From Puccinellia tenuiflora (Eukaryota; Streptophyta; Magnoliopsida; Poales; Poaceae), in assembly GCA_012064385.1 (NCBI GenBank), contig QRDG01000063.1, forward strand, positions 310,001 to 374,000: 64,000 nt of DNA. Reading direction: 5' to 3'. Positions within the stretch are counted from its first letter, which is position 1. The number at the start of each line of letters is the position of its first letter. This document shows positions 45,564 through 56,167 of the stretch, piece after piece. The notes under the pieces were generated by a model that saw nothing but the letters and a program-made list of their open reading frames with translations, was not told where the DNA came from and searched no databases. Made by a program: the position numbers and the translations under genes.

Positions 45564-48500
45564 CTATCCCCGTACAACTACAATCTTGACCTCACACCCT
45601 GATGGGCAGTTATCTTCAATGCCTTCCAATGAATGATCCTCAACCTTCGAGGTTATTCTCAATAGTTTAAGTCTCGGCGCCTTTTGCACTAGTTGTTCCA
45701 CAAAATAAACTTCACGTAGAGCCCCATGGAAACCGATAATTTCCACTTTTTCTAGATCCCTTATTGGAACGACCTCGGCTACGCGAATTCCTGGCTCCTC
45801 GTGGCAGTTGCAGTCCAGTGAACAGAAATCTTCCACCTGAAATGAGGATACAAAGATGGACCATTCTTAGGCACAATGTTATTACTTACTAACATACAAA
45901 GTGAAAAGTATTTGCATGCTGAATAACAATTCAGTCAGCAATGTTCAAATTCATAATATATAATCTAAAATGCACAGGATAAAACAGAATCGGTGCAAAA
46001 TGGTATTCACGAATATAACTGCCACGATACCAAATTTTCCGCTTACATTCCACAAGACCAAAAGTGCAAAAAACTGTAAAAGAAAAGGAATACTTAATAA
46101 TAGATGTACACTTTTTTAGCAGCATTTTTCTTCGAACAACAGAATAGATGTACATGTCATCCTAACTATGTAACTATTTCGTATTAAGAGCATATTTTAA
46201 TAATACCACAATGTTAAAGCATGTTCTAGGAATATTCTTGTTTTTCAGTTGCCTGTCCTAAACATGTCTATGCTCTCCTAGTCCAAACAGAGAATGGAAT
46301 TTAGTTTTAGTCCGACAGCCAATGGGCATTCCATGCATGCAAACCATTTGACACCAACTATGCTTACAGTGGGCTTTCCGTGCATGCAACCTATTTGACA
46401 CCAACTATGCTTGAATTTATTTATCACTTCAAAATCATTACTATTTTCTGGTCCCAAATATATAGGAAAAATATATACATTGCCTAACTTAGAGGCCCAT
46501 GTCTAACTTTCCATTAGTCAACACACTGTAGCCAGAGGATGCTGAAAATGTTGAATAATAGTATATTCCAAATGGTATAAATTATAGTTACCTCATCTCG
46601 AACTTGGAAAGATAGATTCAGCTCTCTTATACCGGAAGAACTTGTGAGCAACCGCAATAATCTTGGTACAAAAACATGACCATTTGTTTCTAAGAATAAC
46701 CATAATGTATTCACAGAAGGGATTGTTATGTCTTCCATCAAGAGCAGCGACCCATTCCTCTTCGGCTGATTCATTGGAAGCCAACAAAGGTGAGCTCATA
46801 TAAATTGACAGTAATCAAATATACACGACAGAGAACCATAGACTACCTTGACAGACATGTTTGCACTAGTCGACATCCAGAAACAGAAAGGAAGTTGTTT
46901 CATAAGGTCGCCGATACACCATGTGAACTCCAATGAAGAGATTATGAAGTAGCTTCAAGGTAAATATGTTCTTTCCAGTTTCGAGTACTCAGACAGACTC
47001 ATATATAGGCATATCTATAATGTATAGCCTCCGAAGTATACTAGCACAGACAATTCTAAACTTCATGTTACACACAGAAGACAAGTGACAGTAAACTGAA
47101 TGTTTGAATGAAGTTCTCGTCCAAGACCTTCGGAAGTTAATGGAATATAGAGTGATCAAATGATCTCCAAAATTCTTTTCCTGATCTACAGTGAATTTAC
47201 ACTCTCTGAGGCAGATTAAAAACTGCAGCCTGAACTTTCTAACAATCCTTGCACGTATACACAATTACACATAACTACAAAACCATCAGTAGAATATCCC
47301 ACTCAGAAGTCAAAACCAAATGTACAAATGTTCAAACTGAAAACCGCAGGAATTCTATCCAACAATACCACCAGTGTTGCCTCTGAAGACCTATTTCTGC
47401 ATTCTTGCTCCAATTATGCGCCATACTAGTCATTTGTGAGCAAACCTCATGCTGCAATATGATCTTATGTCGTCACAGTTGCAATTCTGTCTCAATAGCA
47501 CACACCAGACTTATTCAAATCATTTATGTTGGTGAAAGCACAATTAGGTCCAAGAGGATCCCGTAAAAATAAAAATAAAAATCGTGTCCAAGAGGAAGAA
47601 GAAGCACTCACACCAATACTTATCTGAAGCTCGAGCTGGTCGACTGCTGGAAAGCGATTAAGAAATTCTGCACACATATCTTCCGACCAATCTGCGCAAA
47701 TAGCAGGGACTCTGAGCACCTGGAGGTGTGGCGTCTTTCCGAGCTCTGGAACACAAGACACTTCCCACCTGAGCACCTCTAATCTCTCCGCAGCAATGGT
47801 GGTAACTGGTCCCGGCACATGATAAAAGCAGGGCATCACCTCTAATATGTTGAGCCTTGGAGCCAAGATGTTGAGCCGCTGAAACTCAGGGAGGGCGGAC
47901 AGATGAATATACAACAGAGAGTTCGAGTTGAGCGTCAGTGCGACCAACCCACGGACCCTGCCGATGGTTAGTTCTTCCAATGACGGAAACATGGTGTCGC
48001 TGAAGCTAAATTGGCCTCGGAACCAGAAGTGTTCCAGCCGCATCACCCTGAGCGCATCGAAGACGCCAGACGGTGGCAGCGCTAGGCCAAGAAACCCGAG
48101 GTCCATCGAAATCTCGGTGGCTTTCTTGAAGCAGGGCAACTCAAACGCGTCTCTTCGCACCACCGCCTCCTCCTTCTCCTCCAGAAACAGCTGCCGTTTC
48201 TTCTGCGATACAGTATGGCTGTTGTCGAAGTGGAGCCGACCGGGTAGGAAGGGCGCGGCGAGGGACAGCCAGGAAGTGGTATGCTGCGCGTCCATCTGCT
48301 TCGAGGAGACGGCGACACTGTGGATGTCGTCCTCCCGGTGGGCCTTGTAGGCGGTGAGGGCAGAGGCAATAACGGAGGAGTCGACGCCTTCGAAGTTGAG
48401 GACGGGGAGTTGAGTCCATACGCGACGCCATCGCCGGGAGAGGAATCTCGTCTCGATGGCTTCCTCGACGGGAAGCTGGAGGAGGATGCAGACGAGGAGG

Positions 48501-48619
48501 TCGTCGGGGAGGGGGCTCAATCGATCCCTGCTGCCTCCGGGTACCGTAGCGGCGGCGGCGGGGACGGTCGCGAGGGAGAGCGCGGCTCGCTTTTTGGGTG
48601 GATTGCCCTGGCCTTCCAT
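45564..48619 (-). CDS. FBD-type F-box/LRR protein, tandem copy A
   Basis: Three exons (minus): 47614-48619, 46592-46794, 45564-45836, GT-AG throughout, giving an open 493-residue protein. The F-box (LPDDLLVCILLQLP ... RRWRRVWTQL) is near residues 35-80, with LRR-like strands such as FWFRGQFSFSDTMFPSLEEL. LMEDITIPSVNTLWLFLETN begins the second block, and the FBD-like end is LEKVEIIGFHGALREVYFVE. Family members are substrate receptors of SCF E3 ubiquitin ligases; the target is unknown. The start is taken at MEGQGNPP because copy B begins there, although an upstream in-frame ATG exists at 48772. Exon 2 uses acceptor ATATGAG/CTCACC; a TGA at 46989-46991 lies in the intron and does not break the gene. 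Introns 45837-46591 and 46795-47613 hold no other feature. Confidence 0.82.
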
Positions 48620-48822
48620 GGGAACTCGGGATTTGGGGATTTCTTGGTTCTTGAGAGCGGACTCCGGTGAGGCGAACTCGGTGGGGAAATGTTGAAGAAG
48701 GTGGGTGGATTGGGTCAAGTATCGGCACAAACGTGGTTCTGCCGTACCCAAGCCCGCTCGGTTCAAAACCATATATGGAACTAAGAAAATTTTAGCGTGT
48801 CTTTGATAGAAAAGTTATTACT

Positions 48823-49095
48823 TTTTTCTTGAACAGGTAGAAAAGTTATTTCAAAGTATGACTTTGGTAGAAAAGTTATTTCAAGTATTCCGCTTTTGAG
48901 AACTGCTATGCATTTTTTCTTGAACAGGTAGAAAAGTTATTTCAAAGTATGACTTTGGTAGAAAAGCTATTTCAAGTATTCCGCTTTTGAGAACTGCTAT
49001 GCATTTTTTCTTGAACAGGTAGAAATGTTATTTCAAAGTATGACTTTGGTAGAAAAGTTATTTCAAGTATTCCGCTTTTGAGAACTGCTATGAAT
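48823..49095. repeat. 91-bp minisatellite upstream of F-box copy A
   Basis: CTTGAACAGGTAGAAA recurs at 48828, 48919 and 49010, exactly 91 bp apart. Each unit includes TATGACTTTGGTAGAAAAG and TATTCCGCTTTTGAGAACTG. It lies about 200 bp upstream of the F-box start and is absent upstream of copy B. Confidence 0.85.
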
Positions 49096-49405
49096 ACGAC
49101 AGTATTTGTACGATTTGCATACAATGTGCACCATCGAACCGTTCATACGCTGACAAAAGCAAAGCAGCCCATTAGATTTCTCCTTGGACGGACTTTGGAC
49201 ACAGAAGTGTAAGCGCACTGGAAAAAAAATTAGAGTGTCTTTGAAAGGAAAGTTATTTCAAACTATTCCAATTTTAAAAACGTTTAGTCCCCGCTTGTTT
49301 CATCGTTTTGCAGGGCAAAACCGGTTGTTGAAAGTAACTCACGGTAATTATTCTAAAAAATAATCTTGCTTGGTCGTGATTTTTCTCAGTTGTTTTTTCT
49401 CTCTC
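49096..49405. other. Spacer left of the chromovirus insertion
   Basis: AT-rich. A further partial unit (AAAGTTATTTCAAACTATTCC near 49250) resembles the minisatellite. No gene is seen. Confidence 0.4.
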
Positions 49406-49842
49406 TGTTAGGCACCCGGATCACAGATAGTAGCCCAACGATTCTACTCCTCAATTTGATCTGTTTTCTCGATACAAATCCACAGCAGGGGATGGGGAAT
49501 TCAGAGGAATGTGGGATTGAGAAGAGAAGTAGGTGAGGGAGGTTCAGAGCCTTTCAATTCTATCGGCTTAACAAAAGCAAATGACAAGAGAGGCACGCAG
49601 GCCTAGATAACGAGCGCTCCTCCAGTGTGGACCCCACGACAGCTGTCGCCCGCAGGTTGGTGTAGAGGGCGAGGAGGGTTGGTCAAGCTGTCCAGTCGGG
49701 TCCACTGAACCTGGCATTCTTCTTTCTTTCACGCTTCGATTGCCGTAGTTGGTGCTTCTCCTGCGGTGTGCCATGCGCCAGGATTCTCCTTTCTTCCCTC
49801 CTCTTGGCCTTGCGCGTGGAGGTAGCAGGTGGGTCCGTAACA
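49406..49842 (-). repeat. 3' LTR of element E
   Basis: 437 bp. The pol frame runs about 53 codons into it and stops at 49683, so the LTR encodes the polyprotein C-terminus. Confidence 0.9.
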
Positions 49843-52484
49843 TTCCCTTCTCCTTGAAAACCTGCTTGTCCCCAAGCAGGTGCACTCGGAAAACGTTGGC
49901 GAAGCTCCTGCAGTTTTTCCCAGGTTGCAAGCGAGTCTGACATACCTGACCAACGAACGAGTCCTTCTTTGATAGTAGATGCACCCAGCACTCTATTGCG
50001 GCGATCCAACACCGCTTCAGGCTGTTGAAAATCTGGGGGTTCTGCTGGCAGGTCACTGGATTCCACTTGCCCTGGGGCAACGCATTTCTTCAGCTGTGAA
50101 ACGTGGATCACGGGGTGGATCAAGCTTGTTGCCGGTAATTTAAGTTTGTAAGCCACACTGCCCACTTTCTGCTCAATTTCGAAAGGCCCGTAAAACTTGA
50201 ACGCCAGTTTGTGATTTGCTCGATAGGCGACCGACGACTGGAGGTATGGTTGCAGCTTAAGGAAAACCATGCCACCAACCTCAAATGATCTTTCAGTTCG
50301 CCCTTTGTCGGCCTGTGATTTCATCCTTGACTGCACACGCTCCAGGTGGTGCTGCAACAACCTTGTCATAGTGTCTCGCTCCTTGAGCCATTCCTCCAGC
50401 TGTGGGATGGCGCAGGACTCCACTTTATCAATGCCAAAGAATCTAGGGGAGTGGCCATACAGTACCTCGAAGGGGCTCCGGTTCAAACTGGTGTGGTAAC
50501 TTGTATTATACCAAAATTCCGCCAAGTGCAGCCATTGTGCCCATTTAGTTTGACAGGAATGAACAAAGCATCTGAGGTATCCTTCCATGCACTGGTTCAC
50601 CCTTTCCGTTTGGCCATCCGTTTGCGGATGCCGAGCAGAACTCATACAGAGCTGAGTATCGGAAAGTCTGAACAATTCCTGCCAGATTTTACTGGTAAAC
50701 ACTGGGTCTCTATCCGAAATAATAGCCTGCGGCAGAGAATGGAGCTTGAACACCTCTTTCATGTATGCCATTGCAACAGACAGAGCAGAGTATGGGTGTG
50801 ACAAGGGCACGAAGTGGGCGTAGCGAGAAAACTTGTCTACCACCACCATGATGCAATTGAAACCCGCAGACTTAGGGAGCCCATCGACAAAGTCCATAGA
50901 GACGACTTCCCAAGCACCTGAAGGCACCTTCAGTGGTTGTAACAGTCCAGGGTAGGCAACTCTTTCCGACTTGGCTTGTTGGCAGATTGTACAGCTCTGC
51001 ACCCAGTTCATAATGAATTTCTTCATCCCTGGCCAAGAGAAAAGGTTTTTAATGCGATGATAAGTGGCATAGAATCCAGAATGCCCCCCCAAAGCACTAT
51101 CATGCATGGCTTGAGTGATTTTAGCCTGTAACTTAGCATTGTTACCAATCCACACTCTCTGCTTGAACCTGATCACGCCATCTCGCAGAGTGAATTGTGC
51201 AAATTCTGGGCAGACTGCCAGCTTCTGCAGCAACTTGTTAGCTTGTGTGTCATCCTTATAGCCAGATACGACTTCTTCTAACCAGACTGGTTTACTTTCC
51301 ACTATTGCCATTAACTCAGTAACAGGCAGAGAAGGATGTCTGGATAAAGCATCGGCAACCCTATTGTCAAGGCCTTTCTTGTATAAGATCTTAAACTGTA
51401 AACCCAACAGTTTTGTCAGAGCCTTGTGTTGCCAAGGTGTCGTCAGTCTCTGTTCTGTCAAATTGACCAAGCTGCGCTGATCAGTTTTAATGTAGAATTC
51501 AGCATGTGATAGATATGAACGCCACTTATCCACTGCTAGCAGTATAGCCAAACACTCTTTCTCGTATGTTGATAAGGCCTGCTGTTTAGGACCCAAAGCT
51601 TTACTAAGGAATGCTAAGGGGTGATCGTTTTGCATCAACACGGCTCCAATACCTTTGTCACTAGCATCTGTTTCAACAACAAACCGCTTGGAGAAATCTG
51701 GTAAAGCTAGGACAGGAGCAGCTATGAGTGCTGCTTTCAGTGCTTGGAAGGAAGCCTCTGTCTCTAAAGTCCAGATAAATTGCACACCTTTCCTCAACAG
51801 GTCCGTGAGAGGTTTGCTGATAATTCCATATCCTTTGATATATTTTCTGTAAAAACCAGTCATTCCCAACACACTTCTTAGTTGTTTAACATCTTTTGGT
51901 GCCTGCCACTGCAAAATTGGTGCAATTTTGGCCGGGTATGTGGCTACCCCATTTTTTCCAATTATGTGACCCAAATAGGTTAATTCTTGCTGGGCAAAGC
52001 AGCATTTGCTCCTTTTGACCTTCAACTGATTGCTGGCCAGCATGTCAAACACTTGCCTGAGGTGTTGCACATGCTCCTGCAAGGTTTTGCTATAAATCAG
52101 AATGTCATCGATGAAGACGAGAACAAACTTTCTCAATCCAGGAGCTAACACAGTGTTCATGACTCCTTGGAACGTAGCTGGGGCACCAGTGAGGCCATAG
52201 GGCATGACCTTGTATTCAAAGTGCCCATGGTGTGTCTGAAAAGCAGTTTTGTGGATGTCTTCCTCTGCCATCCTAAAGGAAACCACATTTCTTGACTGTG
52301 ATCCAGAGTTATCACCTTCCTCTCCAATCTCCTCCTGCAAAAGGGCAAGACAAACAGCAGTTTCCAGATCTTCGGGCTGTTGAATAAGCACAATAGCTCG
52401 GATTTTTTTGTGGAGACCATCTATGAAACGAGTAGTGAAGAAGGTGGGATCTAAATCAGGCTTATATGCTAGCATGTGGTGCAT
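49683..52484 (-). pseudogene. pol of element E, deleted for protease and RT N-terminus
   Basis: 933 codons. Residues 1-70 are the end of gag (MHHMLAYKPDLD ... RNVVSF). At residue 71 (near 52274) it jumps to RT sequence RMAEEDIHKTAF. RT palm FIDDILIYSK lies at about 124-133, RNase H ETDASDKGIGAVL near 270, and the integrase zinc finger (HDSALGGHSGFYATYHRIK ... CTICQ) near 465-505. Integrase core and a chromodomain (about 840-890, GLVRWSGMSDSLATWE) follow, then a basic tail encoded in the LTR. The missing zinc knuckle, protease and RT fingers mean it cannot be autonomous. Confidence 0.88.
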
Positions 52485-53314
52485 CAGCGTGTCAAACGTT
52501 CTATGAAGTCGCTGACAGAACTCGTTTGTCTAATCTTAAAGGATTGCCGGTACAATAACTGGTACTGTCCACGATCAAACCGCTTACTAATGATATCACA
52601 TAGCTCAGGCCACTGCACTGCGCCAATCTTGTCCTCAGCACTCTGAAACCACAAAGCAGCGTTGCCCGTGAAGTGCATAGTCGCGTATTCCACACGGATG
52701 TCATCGTTGATGGAATAAACACGGAAATATTTCTCACAGGCCTTCCGCCAGAGACGCGGATTATCGCCATCAAACTTGGGAAATTCTGAATGTGGTGGTG
52801 TACTACTAACAGGAGGACGCGATGAACTAGCTCCAGGATCAAACGGAACGAGACTCAAGAGCTGATTCTGACCTGTGACCGGGGTGGGTGATGGAGGAGT
52901 CGAATCCCCCTTCACCACGCCCCCGGTATTGTGTGCCTTGCCGTGGCTAAATAGCCCGAAGTGGTCGTCCGTCGACGCGGCCGGAGAAGATGCCCCCGTC
53001 AACGGAGAGACCGCCGCTGGTGGAGCTCCCAGCGCGCCCGCTCCCACTCCTTTTGCGATGTGGTTGACCTGGCGACGCAAGTCCGTCACCGTCGAACTCA
53101 GATCGCCCACTTTGGATTCCATCTCTGGTTTCCAAGCATCCAGCGTCGCCTTGATTTCCTCCACTTCCGGCTTCATGGCGTCGATGGCGCCTTGGAGCGA
53201 GGAGATCTCCGGCTTGATGTTGTCTACCGCCGACTTGATGGCGTGCAACTCCTGCGACATGCGCTTCTCGGACCCTTGCACGAGCTTCATCAGGGCGTCG
53301 AGTTTCTCGTCCAT
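52484..53314 (-). pseudogene. gag of element E (frame broken at its end)
   Basis: 276 codons from MDEKLDALMKL. An N-terminal coiled coil (about 1-90) and a Pro/Ser-rich linker are followed by the capsid region (FPKFDGDNPRLWRKACEKYF, YATMHFTGNAALWFQ). It ends FIERLTR then TGA, while the next frame continues FDTLMHHMLAYKPD, so about one base is missing near 52500. TGATG overlaps the stop and the next ATG. Gag would form virus-like particles. Confidence 0.8.
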
Positions 53315-53582
53315 GGTGTCGATGCGCTTGGAAGTATCCCAACGCGTCTGTGCCTTGCCTGACGCCAGATTGGGCTCGACGAAGCGTCGAACAGTTGGTG
53401 CGCACGCGCTGCGCTAGAGAAAACCGAGGTGAAAATCGACCCACCGCGGGCGTTCGCGAGCGAACTTTGTGTGGATCTCGGAGAGATCCACGCCCAAACG
53501 ATGAGGATCCGCAAGCGGATCGTGATCTAAACCAACGGGATTCGAAGAACGCAGAAGAAGACGCCTGAAATCTGATACCAAA

Positions 53583-54020
53583 TGTTAGGCACCCGGATCA
53601 CAGATAGTAGCCCAACGATTCTACTCCTCAATTTGATCTGTTTTCTCGATACAAATCCACAGCAGGGGATGGGGAATTCAGAGGAATGTGGGATTGAGAA
53701 GAGAAGCAGGTGAGGGAGGTTCAGAGCCTTTCAATTCTATCGGCTTAACAAAAGCAAATGACAAGAGAGGCACGCAGGCCTAGATAACGAGCGCTCCTCC
53801 AGTGTGGACCCCACGACAGCTGTCGCCCGCAGGTTGGTGTAGAGGGCGAGGAGGGTTGGTCAAGCTGTCCAGTCGGGTCCACTGAACCTGGCATTCTTCT
53901 TTCTTTCACGCTTCGATTGCCGTAGTTGGTGCTTCTCCTGCGGTGTGCCATGCGCCAGGATTCTCCTTTCTTCCCTCCTCTTGGCCTTGCGCGTGGAGGG
54001 TAGCAGGTGGGTCCGTAACA
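53583..54020 (-). repeat. 5' LTR of element E
   Basis: 438 bp, followed on the minus strand by TT and the Met-type primer site TGGTATCAGA. Nearly identical to the 3' LTR. Confidence 0.9.
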
Positions 54021-54025
54021 CTCTC

Positions 54026-54391
54026 CTTGTTTGCTTCTCGAGGGGCCTGTAAAATATCACGGACCACTCCAAACGATTGATTACAATCTGGCAGGACTAG
54101 TAAGAACTGTGCTCACTACCGAGTGTCCGAGCGGACCGGGACACGACGCCGCCGACCAGTGTACTCCCCACCGTTGTTCATGTCGTCGTGATCTACCCTC
54201 TCCTATCCTTGACGCCATGCACTCTAAGGCACTGCTCTCATCCGCAGTTCGCAAAGCCGACGTCAGTGCATACAGTCGACCAAACACCTCTGGATGTGCT
54301 CTAGCAACCACCAGAAAACGCCACCAAGCGCATTGCGGCTCCACCAACCGTTCTCCTCCACGAGCTCCACGAGGCTAGGCACTAGAATTTC
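54026..54391. other. Unassigned sequence right of element E
   Basis: A 115-codon frame covers most of it but has no family resemblance. Probably repeat-derived, possibly the 5' part of the gag fragment that follows. Confidence 0.3.
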
Positions 54392-54921
54392 GTGACCACC
54401 ATCAGAGCACCACCCGAGAATAATTCAAAAGAGTTCAAGTCCAAGGACAAGAAGTCAAGATCGTGTTTCAATTGTGAAAATAACTCTCACTTTGTTGCGA
54501 AATGTCCTTATGAAAGACAATGGTGGTCAAATCATTCGCAAACCCTCTTTTACCAACTAGGAGAGTGCATTTCTCTCCTTAAGGATAGGGAGGATACAAT
54601 CATAGAATTATAACTCCTTGAGGAAAGAGAGGATACAACCATGGATTGTAAGAGCATGCCCGCGATCATGCCGATAAAATCATGGAGCTAGAGAAAGCTA
54701 TTGAAGAAGAGCAAGCTCCAAGAGAGTCACTTGAGGATACCCACGTTTTAGATTTATCTAAGGTGGATGAAACCCATGATAGTGCTCTTGAGAATGCAAA
54801 AATTTGCAAAACCAAAATGACGAGCTTATGGTTGGCCACAATAAGCTCCTTGAGAAACTTGATTAAGACCCACATTGTCGTCTTAGGTGAGCTCACTAAA
54901 CTCATCGAGTCTAATGATTAA
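54392..54921 (+). pseudogene. LTR-retrotransposon gag fragment (CCHC knuckle plus coiled coil)
   Basis: 54392-54613 encodes SCFNCENNSHFVAKCPYER, a CX2CX4HX4C zinc knuckle. A frame break follows, then 54682-54921 encodes an acidic coiled coil with SLEDTHVLDLSKVDETHDSAL. The order resembles the gag end of Triticeae copia-type elements (from memory). No LTR was found. Confidence 0.6.
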
Positions 54922-56167
54922 CTTATGTAATTTTCATAATTTCGAAAATATTTTTAGGGATTGAATATTAGCCAAATAGTTATTTTAATATCAAAACTTC
55001 AAAATTAAAATAGATTATTATTAAAATATTTCGGAACCATAATATTTTTGAAAAAGTCATATTACCTTCTATCTTTTGGTCTTCTTTTAGTTTGAAATTT
55101 ACTTTTAAACAAATCTTAAAAGTTTATATTCTTGTGAAATTTAATTTAATTCTAGCACTCCAAGATTTGGAAAATTTTGTGATGTTACATTGTGCTACTA
55201 CGATGAACTCACTGTGAAGCGTTCTCTGTGCTGCACTGCTGCAGTGCACGCACGGAAGAAGGGCACCGCATTTTTTTTTTTCACTTACTCTAGGGACGGT
55301 GATGAAGTGATGATGTACGAGGACTTGTCCCAGCAGGCGTGTGAACAGAACTTTTTTCCCCTAGTTAAAATTAGCAAGGTTTAAGGATAATGCTGCTGGA
55401 GGCCAAACCGTTCGACAGCATGGCTTTTGCCTGTTGTTGTCGGACGGACTACAGCTGCAGCTTCCAGCTATCAGACCCATAGGAAAATGGTTGCAGCCTC
55501 CCTACCCATCGCAGCATTCAGCATTTCAGCCTGCAAACAGAAATACGTGATCAATACTCAATGGAAACCTGCCATTTTCCCACACAACATCGACCAATTT
55601 TCGAGTCTCACAGGCATGAAAGAATCACACATATTGCTCAGGCAGCTGCGGACTCGGTGCGACTCTGCACGTACGACACGATTCAGATGAAACTGGACAG
55701 TGTGAACAAACACCAGCAACCTTTCTTTCCTCCAGCAACCAGCACAGTGGAGACTGGGTTCCAGTCCGGTGATATGCTTGAAACAAACACACACAAGACC
55801 ATCTTTGCCACGGTCCAGTTGATCTTTTAACCAAATCAACAGCAACATTTATTTAAACTGATCACATGATAAACAGAAACAGGTATCACACTCAGTTACC
55901 CGAATTAAGCTGATTTGCGTTACAGAGGACAACAAGAGGTCCATCCCAGAGACAAAAACGCGACAACAAACGGGTACACTGAACTGAACCGCATTCACGA
56001 ACCCAATATACGAGATTCTTCAACCTTAGTCATTAGTCATGAATCCAAATAAATCCACTGTATACAACTATACATGATGGTCCGCGCCGAAAATGTCCAG
56101 TGACCAGATTTATGCTTCAGAGTTCTAATAGCAAGTCAGAGATCATATCACCTATTCCTCCTTGCTT
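54922..56167. other. Intergenic; duplicated 3' flank of F-box copy B
   Basis: 54930-55180 is AT-rich and featureless. 55217-55320 and 55660-56160 are collinear with the flank of F-box copy A (44164-44250 and 45040-45560). No U2 sequence is present between these anchors. No gene is seen. Confidence 0.55.

Larger units (their letters stand above)
49406..54020 (-). mobile_element. Element E: very young Ty3/gypsy chromovirus with internal deletion
   Basis: LTRs at 49406-49842 (437 bp) and 53583-54020 (438 bp), TGTTAG...TAACA, flanked by a perfect CTCTC duplication at 49401-49405 and 54021-54025. By eye the LTRs differ by one substitution (AGTAGGTG versus AGCAGGTG) and one base in a G run (GGAGGTAG versus GGAGGGTAG). 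It reads on the minus strand: 5' LTR on the right, primer site TGGTATCAGA at 53580-53571, then gag, RT, RNase H, integrase and chromodomain. The gag zinc knuckle, protease and start of RT are missing. It sits between the two F-box genes. Confidence 0.92.

Noticed and set aside
46989..46991. TGA in F-box copy A where copy B has TGG, considered as a disabling mutation
   Set aside because: The position falls in intron 2 once exon 2 is placed at 46592-46794, where lengths and phase match copy B.
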